From NCBI RefSeq assembly GCF_000799465.1, contig NZ_JUGU01000001.1:186001-250000 (forward strand): a DNA stretch of 64,000 bases. The letters run 5' to 3'. This document shows positions 36,047-43,124 of the stretch, one piece after another. Positions within the stretch are counted from its first letter, which is position 1. Each line of letters starts with the position of its first letter. Position numbers and translations under genes: made by a program. This DNA comes from Psychroserpens sp. Hel_I_66. GTDB taxonomy: Bacteria; Bacteroidota; Bacteroidia; Flavobacteriales; Flavobacteriaceae. The notes under the pieces were generated by a model. The model was not told the origin of the DNA and ran no database searches. It was given only the letters and a program-made list of their open reading frames with translations.

Positions 36047-37093
36047 ATGACTACAGAACATACAGCACCAGAAAAAGACGATGATGATAATGATGACTTG
36101 TATGAGCATCATTCTTTTATTGCAGATAAAGGCCAAGCGCCACTTCGTATAGACAAATATCTTATGAATCGCATCGAGAATGCGACCAGAAATAAAATAC
36201 AGACAGCTGCCAAGGAAGGGAGTATTTACGTCAACGATATTCAAGTAAAACAAAATTATAAGGTCAAGCCTTTTGATAAGATTCGTGTGCTTTTTGAGCA
36301 TCCGCCTTATGAGTATTTGTTAACTCCAGAAGATATCCCGTTAGATATCGTTTATGAAGATGACGAACTTTTGGTAATCAATAAGCCAGCAGGTATGGTG
36401 GTTCATCCAGGGCATGGTAATTATTCTGGGACGTTGATTAACGCTTTGGTGTTTCATTTTGAAAACTTACCTAATAACTCCAGCGAGCGTCCGGGATTGG
36501 TGCATAGAATTGATAAGGACACCTCAGGTTTATTGGTGATTGCAAAAACAGAACAGGCGATGACGCACCTCTCAAAACAGTTTTTCAATAAAACCAGTGA
36601 GAGAGAATATGTTGCCATTGTTTGGGGAAATATGGAGGATGACGAAGGTACGATTGAAGGTCACATAGGGCGTCACCCAAAAAACCGATTGCAAAACACC
36701 GTTTTTGAAGGTGATGATGCAGACGACAAAGGGAAACCTGCGGTCACACACTACAAAGTAATTGAACGTTTAGGGTATGTAACCTTAGTAAGCTGTAAAT
36801 TAGAAACAGGTCGTACACATCAAATACGCGTGCACATGAAGCACATAGGTCACACACTTTTTAATGATGAGCGTTATGGAGGTGAGCGTATTTTAAAAGG
36901 AACTACGTTTTCAAAATATAAGCAGTTTGTAGATAATTGTTTCAAGATTCTTCCTCGACAAGCATTGCATGCCAAGACATTGGGATTTGTGCATCCAAAA
37001 ACGGGTGAGCATATGAGTTTTGATTCTCCGGTTCCTGACGATATGCAACAGTGTATCGAGAAATGGAGGCATTATGCAACACACATGCAGTAA
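36047..37093 (+). CDS. rluD: 23S rRNA pseudouridine synthase, RluD-like
   Basis: 348 residues. An acidic N-terminal tail precedes an S4 RNA-binding domain (LRIDKYLMNRIENATRNKIQ near 29). The RluA-family catalytic domain has the active-site Asp in GLVHRIDKDTSGLLVIAKT near residue 153 and the conserved Arg/His region KLETGRTHQIRVHMKHIGH near 251. RluD modifies helix 69 of 23S rRNA; assignment to RluD rather than RluC rests on overall form. It is translationally close to the PASTA gene (1 bp gap). Confidence 0.93.
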   Translation: MTTEHTAPEKDDDDNDDLYEHHSFIADKGQAPLRIDKYLMNRIENATRNKIQTAAKEGSIYVNDIQVKQNYKVKPFDKIRVLFEHPPYEYLLTPEDIPLDIVYEDDELLVINKPAGMVVHPGHGNYSGTLINALVFHFENLPNNSSERPGLVHRIDKDTSGLLVIAKTEQAMTHLSKQFFNKTSEREYVAIVWGNMEDDEGTIEGHIGRHPKNRLQNTVFEGDDADDKGKPAVTHYKVIERLGYVTLVSCKLETGRTHQIRVHMKHIGHTLFNDERYGGERILKGTTFSKYKQFVDNCFKILPRQALHAKTLGFVHPKTGEHMSFDSPVPDDMQQCIEKWRHYATHMQ

Positions 37094-37146
37094 AATCCTT
37101 TTAAAAAAGAGATTTTATAGTTAATAAGCTAAGTTATAATTTTTTC

Positions 37147-37241
37147 GGGCGTTACCTTTTAATGCCTTAGGGCATCAAAACGTCAGGCTCTCGCAAGTCG
37201 CTCTCTGCGAGGAGCTCCAACAATTGCTCCATCCTTAACGC
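37147..37241. repeat. structured intergenic repeat with GGGCGTTA / TTAACGC ends
   Basis: A 95-bp block in the 260-bp spacer between rluD and yaaA. It starts GGGCGTTACC and ends CCTTAACGC, so the ends pair (GCGTTA / TAACGC). Inside are a TGCCTTAGGGCA hairpin and CTCGCA / TGCGAG arms, and it is more GC-rich than its surroundings. I know similar elements from other flavobacterial spacers; whether this one is mobile is unknown. Only one copy is seen in this window. Confidence 0.65.
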
Positions 37242-37353
37242 AAGTCCGGTTTATATATATAAATTTTGATTATCTACCCATAGTTTTTCTTTTGGTCGAT
37301 GGTTTGATAAGTCAGTCTTAGAATCGTATTTTTGATATAAACATTTTAAATCT

Positions 37354-38112
37354 ATGAAACTCGTTCTATCACCAGCAAAATCTTTAGACTACGATAGTAA
37401 ATTACCAACCACAAAAACCACAGAAGCTCGTTTTTTAAACGAAGCAGAGCGCATCAATAAATTGCTTAAAAAGAAATCTCCAAAAAACTTATCTAAGTTG
37501 ATGAGTATCTCAGATAATTTGGCAGATCTCAACTACGAGCGCAACCAAGAATGGGATTTGCCATTTACAAAAGACAATGCCAGACAGGCCATTTACGCGT
37601 TTAGTGGAGATGTCTATAGAGGATTTGATGCATATACGATTGATACAAAGAAACTGGATAAAGTTCAAGATACTGTGAGGATCATTTCTGGTCTTTACGG
37701 AATTTTAAAACCCTTAGATCTCATCCAACCTTACCGATTGGAAATGGGAACAAAATTTCCGGTAGGTAAAAACAAAAATCTGTATGAGTTTTGGACTAAG
37801 CAAGTTACCGAAGCTCTAAATGAAGAGTTAGAGAACGATGAGTTGTTTTTAAATTTGGCCAGTAACGAATATTTTAAAGCCATAGACACAACAGCGTTGA
37901 AAGTACCCGTAATCGATATTAAATTTCAAGAATTAAAGGATGGTAACTATAAAACCATCGCCATTTATTCTAAGTTGGCGCGAGGCTTAATGTCAAGATA
38001 CGTGATTGATACCAATGCAAAAACCATTGACGACATCAAAGGTTTTGATTATGAAAATTATCGTTATACCGAGGATTTGTCTAGTGATAGTGAATTGGTG
38101 TTTACGAGGTGA
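37354..38112 (+). CDS. yaaA: peroxide stress protein YaaA
   Basis: 252 residues of the YaaA (DUF328) family. The N-terminus MKLVLSPAKSLDYDSKLPTT is typical; FSGDVYRGFDAYTIDTK near 88, RIISGLYGILKPLDLIQPYR near 109 and a C-terminal ARGLMSRYVI region follow. In E. coli YaaA limits free iron and oxidative DNA damage under peroxide stress. It stands alone after the structured repeat and is followed by two short palindromes. Confidence 0.93.
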   Translation: MKLVLSPAKSLDYDSKLPTTKTTEARFLNEAERINKLLKKKSPKNLSKLMSISDNLADLNYERNQEWDLPFTKDNARQAIYAFSGDVYRGFDAYTIDTKKLDKVQDTVRIISGLYGILKPLDLIQPYRLEMGTKFPVGKNKNLYEFWTKQVTEALNEELENDELFLNLASNEYFKAIDTTALKVPVIDIKFQELKDGNYKTIAIYSKLARGLMSRYVIDTNAKTIDDIKGFDYENYRYTEDLSSDSELVFTR

Positions 38113-38116
38113 CCAA

Positions 38117-38136
38117 ATTTCTGCGCAAGCAGAAAT
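38117..38136. repeat. short palindrome after yaaA
   Basis: ATTTCTGC and GCAGAAAT are 8-bp arms around GCAA, followed by CTCATAT, the same tail as behind the palindrome at 25401-25421. It could act as a hairpin at the yaaA mRNA end. Confidence 0.65.
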
Positions 38137-38212
38137 CTCATATGGTATTGCCAATAATTTTGCAACAATCACAGTGTTGGCGCTTTGAAAAAATGAATAA
38201 CTAAACACATAG

Positions 38213-38232
38213 ATTCCTGCCTTCACAGGAAT
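38213..38232. repeat. short palindrome before the glycosylase-like gene
   Basis: ATTCCTG and CAGGAAT flank CCTTCA, followed by GAGATATG, whose complement is CATATCTC. It resembles the palindromes at 35237-35254 and 38117-38136. It overlaps the leader of the next gene, whose ATG is at 38238. Confidence 0.65.
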
Positions 38233-38237
38233 GAGAT

Positions 38238-38915
38238 ATGTTCCTACACAAACACCCATACCCACCCTTCATAAAAAGTAACACCAAAACACTAATCGTT
38301 GGTACTTTGCCACCACCAAGATTCACAACAGGAGACTTGCTGGAAAGGGATGTAGATTTTTGCTACGGAAGCTACCACAACTCCCTCTGGAAATTCATAG
38401 ACCACATCCATGACCTCAATTTACGTTACGATAATTCTCAGGAAGCTATTCATCAACGAAAGGCCTATTTAATAAAGCACCAAATTGGTGTCTGCGATAT
38501 CGTAGAAAGTGCAGAACGTGATAAAATTGACGCTTCCGATTTAGGTATGAAAAACATCATTCTAAGAGATCTTGTCGGCTATTTAAAACAATACCCAAAC
38601 ATCGAAACGCTATTGTTTATTGGAGGCAACAGTAAAAACGGACCAGAATACTTCTTTAGAAAACATTTAAAAAACTATAACCTCAAACTAAAATTAGTCT
38701 CCAATGAAACACCAAGAATTCATGAGTTTAAATTGGATTGTTATACAGAGCGTAGCGAAGAATCTAGATCAATAAAAACAGTGTCCCTAACGTCATCCTC
38801 TGGAGCAGCAAATATCTCTATTGGTAGCAACCCACTTTATAAACAACTAAAAGCTAAAAACCCAGATTTTAATACGTTTGATTTTAGGGTGATGCAGTAT
38901 CGGGAGTTTTTTTAA
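38238..38915 (+). CDS. uracil-DNA glycosylase superfamily protein
   Basis: 225 residues. The glycosylase fold is marked by TLIVGTLPPPR near residue 19 and FCYGSYHNSLWKFI near 40, the pattern of the MUG/UDG-like superfamily proteins of Bacteroidota, plus LLFIGGNSKNGPEYFFRKHL near 137. A role in base excision repair is likely but the substrate is not determined. Between about residues 170 and 195 (CYTERSEESRS onward) the sequence looks foreign: its DNA is a dispersed palindromic repeat read in frame. The last 25 residues reappear in a fragment 980 bp downstream. Confidence 0.82.
   Translation: MFLHKHPYPPFIKSNTKTLIVGTLPPPRFTTGDLLERDVDFCYGSYHNSLWKFIDHIHDLNLRYDNSQEAIHQRKAYLIKHQIGVCDIVESAERDKIDASDLGMKNIILRDLVGYLKQYPNIETLLFIGGNSKNGPEYFFRKHLKNYNLKLKLVSNETPRIHEFKLDCYTERSEESRSIKTVSLTSSSGAANISIGSNPLYKQLKAKNPDFNTFDFRVMQYREFF
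38745..38770. repeat. dispersed palindrome inserted in frame in the glycosylase-like gene
   Basis: The DNA CAGAGCGTAGCGAAGAATCT, here within a coding region, has the form of repeats that are normally intergenic in related genomes (CTGAGCGNAGCGAAGAATCT-type). It encodes TERSEESR and does not break the frame. It marks a probable peptide insertion relative to family members. Confidence 0.6.
38841..38914 (+). repeat. direct repeat, copy 1 (glycosylase gene 3' end)
   Basis: From 38851 to 38914 this stretch matches 39831-39894 at all but three positions, with an exact offset of 980 bp, and similarity continues weakly into the following palindromic element. It encodes the last residues of the glycosylase-like protein (AKNPDFNTFDFRVMQYREFF). 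Confidence 0.9.
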
Positions 38916-38928
38916 GGAGTTTTATTTG

Positions 38929-39059
38929 ACGTTTTGTGTGCAGTTCGTTTTGATGATGATGAGTACGATGGCAAATGGCAAAAACAACTGGAAATCAAAA
39001 TGATTTTCCGAGTATGTGTTTTTGCCAAGCAATGAATTATAAATAGTGTTATGAAACGT
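38929..39059. repeat. attC-like branched palindrome A
   Basis: ACGTTT (38929-38934) pairs with AAACGT (39054-39059). Inside, GGCAAAAACA (38977-38986) pairs perfectly with TGTTTTTGCC (39017-39026), and an inner arm GGAAATCA / TGATTTTCC closes the structure. It ends 1 bp before the stop codon of the minus-strand gene at 39061-39588, so it lies directly 3' of that gene, as attC sites do in integron cassettes. Its minus-strand end reads GTCAAAT, one base off GTTRRRY. Confidence 0.6.
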
Positions 39060-39060
39060 T

Positions 39061-39588
39061 TTATTCCGAATCTTCTACAGTCATAGGTGAAAAGTGCTCA
39101 TGTGTAATTCTCCAAACGCCATCATTCTTCACAAATACAATGGTTCCCTGTCTCCATAATTGCACAACATTTTCTCCAATAGTAGGTCGGAAATCAGCAT
39201 TGAATGTAACAATGGCAACCTTATCAAAAATGTTGATTTTTAAATCCTCAAGATTATAATCAAAAGAAGAAATATTCTTTAACAATTGTCTTTCGTATTC
39301 TTCATTTTCAGATGCGCCTGTTCTCGGTAATCCATCACGAAATTCTGTAAATTTATCTGAATACAAATGATAAGAAAGTAATTCTTCTGTTTCTCTTTGT
39401 TGAATGCTCATGAATAGACTGTCCAAAACTGCTTTGACTTCTTTTTTTTCTTCAGGAAATTCATCATTAATTAAATCTATTTTTACTTCTTCAATGTCTT
39501 CAACTTCCGCTTTTTCTTCCGTTTGTTTACATCCCGTAATTACAATCCCGAAAATTATAACTAATACAAAAAACACTTTTGTTCTCAT
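39061..39588 (-). CDS. SnoaL/NTF2-like lipoprotein
   Basis: 175 residues. A lipoprotein signal (MRTKVFFVLVIIFGIVITGC) is followed by an acidic linker and a SnoaL/NTF2-like fold (VKAVLDSLFMSIQQRETEEL near 51; VAIVTFNADFRPTIG near 124; WRITHEHFSPM near the end). Such folds hold small ligands or serve as scaffolds, and no catalytic residues are evident. The gene stands alone between palindromic elements, and its stop codon abuts palindrome A. It is flanked by a duplicated piece of the neighbouring gene, so it looks acquired. Confidence 0.75.
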   Translation of the reverse strand: MRTKVFFVLVIIFGIVITGCKQTEEKAEVEDIEEVKIDLINDEFPEEKKEVKAVLDSLFMSIQQRETEELLSYHLYSDKFTEFRDGLPRTGASENEEYERQLLKNISSFDYNLEDLKINIFDKVAIVTFNADFRPTIGENVVQLWRQGTIVFVKNDGVWRITHEHFSPMTVEDSE

Positions 39589-39639
39589 AATTTTATATTT
39601 AATTGATTAATAGCTGTTTAGTAAGTTACGTTTTTTATT

Positions 39640-39694
39640 GTGAAGTATGGTTTCCCTAATGCGCTCATGATTTTTTAAAAAATCCTATGTTCAC
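39640..39694. repeat. palindromic element B upstream of the SnoaL-like gene
   Basis: GTGAA (39640-39644) and TTCAC (39690-39694) enclose a perfect 16-bp palindrome GATTTTTTAAAAAATC at 39669-39684. It lies about 50 bp upstream of the start of the minus-strand gene ending at 39588. The architecture resembles elements A and C, though weaker. Confidence 0.45.
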
Positions 39695-39713
39695 GTTTTA
39701 AGCAACCAATAAA

Positions 39714-39780
39714 CGAAGTTCGACTATTTATTTTATAAAATCAATACGTAGAACTACTTACATTTCAATAACTTACATCG
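39714..39780. repeat. non-coding block also found at 40846-40918
   Basis: Two segments here, CGACTATTT with CAATACGTAG downstream of it, and TTTCAATAACTTACATC, recur at 40872-40918 and 40846-40864 with few changes but in swapped order. The two blocks stand on either side of the 40029-40799 gene, as if left by repeated recombination at this place. Confidence 0.55.
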
Positions 39781-39802
39781 AAATGTTTGTAAAAATCTCA
39801 AT

Positions 39803-39895
39803 TTGCAGCAAGCAGTCTTTAAAAAATTAAAAGCGAAAAATCCAGATTTTAATACGTTTGATTTTAGGATGATGCAGTATCGGGAGTTTTTTTAG
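39803..39895 (+). pseudogene. 3' fragment of a glycosylase-like gene (direct repeat copy 2)
   Basis: The frame LQQAVFKKLKAKNPDFNTFD, then FRMMQYREFF and a TAG at 39893-39895, matches the C-terminus of the protein encoded at 38238-38915. Nothing of the rest of the gene precedes it. It is either the displaced original gene end after an insertion that brought its own copy, or the remnant of a second allele. Confidence 0.85.
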
Positions 39896-39901
39896 AGTTT
39901 C

Positions 39902-40028
39902 GTTTAACGGTCTTGTGTATGATTAGTGGCGTTTTTCAGCACCTAATTTAGCAGATAAAAACCGAATAGAAAATCCGTGAGGATTTTCGTAAGTAGGCGA
40001 GAACCAGCCATTAATTATACACGGTGTT
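39902..40028. repeat. attC-like branched palindrome C
   Basis: GTGTATGATTAGTGGC (39915-39930) pairs with GCCATTAATTATACAC (40007-40022) at 14 of 16 positions. An inner perfect stem GAAAATCC / GGATTTTC with GTGA loop lies at 39969-39988. On the minus strand the element starts at the stop codon of the 40029-40799 gene, runs AAC...GTT, and ends GTTAAAC, an exact match to the attC core GTTRRRY. The other core (GTAGAAC) matches RYYYAAC only partly. Position and form are cassette-like. Confidence 0.6.
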
Positions 40029-40035
40029 CTACGCA
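40026..40035. repeat. terminal inverted repeat, left end of the 40.0-40.8 kb unit
   Basis: GTTCTACGCA overlaps the stop codon of the 256-residue gene. It is the exact complement of TGCGTAGAAC at 40818-40827 beyond the start of the same gene, and both copies are flanked by T-runs. Confidence 0.6.
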
Positions 40036-40799
40036 GTTTTTTTCCATAAATTATTTAGCGACTTTTTCACTTTTCCTTTAATTTCGTAAAAATAAGCTCT
40101 ATTTCCTTTTATGATTACTTTTTTATTTCTCGGCATTCTTTCTTTGTCGATAGGAACTACAACATCTATTTCGTAATAGTCAGAATTTTTATTTTCAACT
40201 TTTAGTTCTATAAAATCTGTAAATCCGTAAGTATAAATTCCGATTTTCTCAATGTCTTTTTTTGCTATTCTAAAAGTATTTGTCGAATCTAAATTCACTC
40301 TGTTTCTTATTCGAGGTGCCCAAGCACAACTTCCTTCTTTTAACCATTCTCTTGTTAAATGCTTGTATTTTCTTCTTTTATTAAAGTAAAGAGTTAGCAA
40401 TTCAAATTCCTTTTTTTGTTTTTCAATCAAGTTTTGGTTTTCATAAAGTTCAACATAATGATTGACCTTAATTTCAATTGAGTCTTTAAGTCCAATTTGC
40501 TTTTCGGTTATGCTTACAGATGGCTTTCGTCTTTCTAAATTTGGATTTAAAATAACTTCTCCATCTTGTAAAATCCAATTTCCTTCGTTTGTATAATCTT
40601 TAAATGTTTGTGGGTAAACATAATCAGTGGTTCGCAATCGAAAAGTTCTGTCCGCTTTTATTTCCAATTTAGTTCCACCAAATTCTCCATTAGCCAAAAT
40701 CATATCTCCATATGTTCCGATAAATTCGGACTTTTCATTTTGAGCTTGGGTGTTTAATGTAATTAAGAATACTGTTAATATGTATAATATTTCTTTCAA
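40029..40799 (-). CDS. exported protein of unknown function
   Basis: 256 residues with a signal peptide ending at QAQ near residue 20. The first part has a lipocalin-like strand pattern (GTYGDMILANGEFGGTKLEI, then DRTFRLRT and EGNWILQDGEVILNP). A Lys-rich middle and a second beta-rich part follow (FIELKVENKNSDYYEIDVVV). I do not recognise a family. The stop codon lies inside a 10-bp terminal inverted repeat and abuts palindrome C. Related non-coding blocks stand on both sides, so it is probably a recently acquired single-gene unit. Base composition is as AT-rich as the neighbours. Confidence 0.65.
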   Translation of the reverse strand: MKEILYILTVFLITLNTQAQNEKSEFIGTYGDMILANGEFGGTKLEIKADRTFRLRTTDYVYPQTFKDYTNEGNWILQDGEVILNPNLERRKPSVSITEKQIGLKDSIEIKVNHYVELYENQNLIEKQKKEFELLTLYFNKRRKYKHLTREWLKEGSCAWAPRIRNRVNLDSTNTFRIAKKDIEKIGIYTYGFTDFIELKVENKNSDYYEIDVVVPIDKERMPRNKKVIIKGNRAYFYEIKGKVKKSLNNLWKKTA

Positions 40800-40817
40800 T
40801 GTACTGTTTTTTTAAAT

Positions 40818-40827
40818 TGCGTAGAAC
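40818..40827. repeat. terminal inverted repeat, right end of the 40.0-40.8 kb unit
   Basis: TGCGTAGAAC, the complement of GTTCTACGCA at 40026-40035, lies 19 bp upstream of the start codon of the 256-residue gene. The two repeats bracket that gene precisely. Confidence 0.6.
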
Positions 40828-40919
40828 TTGATGATATGAGTCCGTTTCAATGACTTATATCAGTCGTTAGCGAATTTCGACTATTTTTTTGATTAATTCA
40901 ATACGTAGTTCTACGTAGA

Positions 40920-41384
40920 TTAAGACCTAATCATCTTCTTGATCAAACTGATCTGTCCCAAGTGGTAATGCGTATGCTCAATGATCCCATTAATGTTGCT
41001 AAAGTAGTTGCCATATTTGGAGTCCACAAAATCACTCCAAATGTGATCGTCGGTTAAGACCTCAATATGTTTTGCAAGACGCTCAGCATCATTTAAAATC
41101 GTTTCGTAAAGCGCCTTCCAGTCGGCTTCGGTCTCAATTTTGGAATGGTCGTAACTGTACTGGTCGGTAATGGTGAGTGGCCTGTCATTAAATACTTCAA
41201 TAACACCTGTGATGTAGTACCCAATGTGATAGGTAAGAGCCAGTATGGTGTTGAGGTCTTTTAATTTGATATTGGCTTCCTCAAAAGAAATATCTTCAAG
41301 TTGTTTTTTAAAGTTGACGCTCGTCCAGTTACCTCCAAAAAAAACGCGTCTAACATGTGTTGCCAAAAATTGTGAAACGATCAT
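40920..41384 (-). CDS. DinB-like domain protein
   Basis: 154 residues of the DinB/YfiT four-helix-bundle superfamily. The putative metal ligands are His53 (LALTYHIGYY) and the pair in IEHTHYHLGQI near 136-140, the usual H...HxxxH arrangement. Members include thiol-dependent transferases, but most are uncharacterised, and this protein has no signal peptide. It stands beyond the right border of the cassette-like region. The 222-bp spacer before the next gene contains no recognisable feature besides AT-rich DNA. Confidence 0.85.
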   Translation of the reverse strand: MIVSQFLATHVRRVFFGGNWTSVNFKKQLEDISFEEANIKLKDLNTILALTYHIGYYITGVIEVFNDRPLTITDQYSYDHSKIETEADWKALYETILNDAERLAKHIEVLTDDHIWSDFVDSKYGNYFSNINGIIEHTHYHLGQISLIKKMIRS

Positions 41385-41606
41385 ATAAATTCATTTTAAC
41401 TTTTTCTATTTCCAAAAAAAATGGCTAAAAATTACACGTTTTTCAGCTATTTTTTCATCCGTAGCGGTTGCTATGCCTTGTAAAAATAGTTTTATCTGTA
41501 CAATTTTTATCTCATTTTCGGTTAAAAACAAAAAGTCAAGACGAGTTACATATAAAAAAACTAAAATAAAACCGATCATAAAAAATTAGAATTCATACAT
41601 TTAAAA

Positions 41607-42878
41607 ATGCAAGAAGATTTCTTACACTACTTATGGTTACATAAAAAGCTGGATATGCTCCATCTTCAAACCACCCAATATGAACGTTTGGAAATCGTTA
41701 ATGTTGGGCAGCACAACCATAATGCTGGTCCAGATTTTTTTAATGGGCAAGTGAGAATTGCAGATCAGCTTTGGGCTGGTAATATTGAAATCCACATCAA
41801 ATCCAGCGATTGGTTCGTGCATGGTCATGAGCAGGATGCTGCGTATGATAATGTGATTTTGCACGTGGTTTTTGAGCACGATACCGAAATTTTTAGAAGT
41901 GACAACTCCACCATCCCAACCTTAGAGCTTAAAAGTTTTATTGCTTCGGAAATTTTAGATAATTACCAAAAGCTATTTTCCTCAAAAAACAAATGGATCA
42001 ATTGCGAACAGGATTTTGCTGAAGTTGATGAATTTATCCTTAAAAACTGGCAAGAGCGTTTGTATTTTGAACGTTTGGAACGAAAATCAAAAACCATTGA
42101 AAACATCTTGAAATCTTCAAAAAACGATTGGGAAGCAGTATTGTTTAAGTTACTGGCAAAAAACTTCGGACTCAAAGTCAATGGACTAGCTTTTGAAAGC
42201 GTAGCCAATTCCGTAGAATTTTCAGTAGTTAGAAAATCCAGTTCAAAAATAGAGCAATTGGAAGCATTGCTTTTTGGGCTGGCTGGATTGTTGGAAAAAG
42301 AGAGCAGTACCAGTTATTACGAGACGCTCAAAAAAGAATACCAATTTTTAAAACAGAAATTTCAGTTGGATAACCTAGGCGTTAGCAATGTTCAGTTTTT
42401 TAGGTTGCGACCGCCAAACTTCCCGACGATACGATTATCACAATTGGCAAATCTCTACCATAGGGAACCGCAGTTGTTTTCAAAAGTGATTTCCGCAGAA
42501 AACCTTGATGCTATTTATGAGCTTTTCAATATCAAAACTTCAGGTTTTTGGGAAACCCACTACACGTTTGATAAAACCTCTAAGCAATCCACAAAGAAAA
42601 TCACAAAAGCCTTTATTGATTTATTGGTGATCAATACCATTTTACCTCTCAAGTTTTGCTACGCCAAACATAAAGGAGCGTCAATAGATGAAAACATTTT
42701 AGAAATAGTAAGTAGTTTATCTTCGGAAAAAAATACCATAATAGACGGTTTTAATCAGTTGAAACCCTGCAGCACATCTGCATTGCAATCACAGGCATTG
42801 ATACAATTAAAAATCGAATATTGCGATAAAAATAAATGCCTACAATGTGCGGTAGGAAATGCATTGTTAACAAAATAA
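41607..42878 (+). CDS. DUF2851 family protein
   Basis: 423 residues with the conserved opening of this Bacteroidota family: QEDFLHYLWLHKKLDM, then VGQHNHNAGPDFFNGQVRI near 32, GNIEIHIKSSDWFVHGHEQD near 57 and YDNVILHVVFEHD near 79. The clustering of Asp, Glu, His and Lys in the N-terminal 90 residues suggests an active site; a nuclease-like fold is a guess. The C-terminal part has a Cys pair (CDKNKCLQC) that could bind metal. It is directly followed by PspC and K+ channel genes. Function unknown. Confidence 0.85.
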   Translation: MQEDFLHYLWLHKKLDMLHLQTTQYERLEIVNVGQHNHNAGPDFFNGQVRIADQLWAGNIEIHIKSSDWFVHGHEQDAAYDNVILHVVFEHDTEIFRSDNSTIPTLELKSFIASEILDNYQKLFSSKNKWINCEQDFAEVDEFILKNWQERLYFERLERKSKTIENILKSSKNDWEAVLFKLLAKNFGLKVNGLAFESVANSVEFSVVRKSSSKIEQLEALLFGLAGLLEKESSTSYYETLKKEYQFLKQKFQLDNLGVSNVQFFRLRPPNFPTIRLSQLANLYHREPQLFSKVISAENLDAIYELFNIKTSGFWETHYTFDKTSKQSTKKITKAFIDLLVINTILPLKFCYAKHKGASIDENILEIVSSLSSEKNTIIDGFNQLKPCSTSALQSQALIQLKIEYCDKNKCLQCAVGNALLTK

Positions 42879-42893
42879 ATTTTAAATTGCAGT

Positions 42894-43121
42894 GTGAAAA
42901 GTTTCTACCAAATACTATACTATTTTCAAAAACGTGGTTACTATGTGTGCCAACGTATTGCAGACCGTTTAGGGATTAGGGCAAAAATTGTACGTACCTC
43001 TTTTATGTATCTCACCTTTGCAACATTGGGTTTTGGTTTTGCGCTATATTTGTTTTTCGCATTTTGGATGAGAATCAAAGATATTATCTATACCAAACGA
43101 TCTTCGGTTTTTGATTTATAA
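42894..43121 (+). CDS. small PspC-domain membrane protein
   Basis: 75 residues from a GTG at 42894, 15 bp after the DUF2851 gene. The PspC signature is visible: YYVCQRIADRLGIRAKIVRT near 17, then a membrane helix (YLTFATLGFGFALYLFFAFW, about 39-58). PspC-type proteins take part in envelope stress responses in other bacteria; this short form lacks further domains. The K+ channel gene begins 3 bp after its stop, so the three genes form one unit. Confidence 0.82.
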   Translation: MKSFYQILYYFQKRGYYVCQRIADRLGIRAKIVRTSFMYLTFATLGFGFALYLFFAFWMRIKDIIYTKRSSVFDL

Positions 43122-43124
43122 ACT

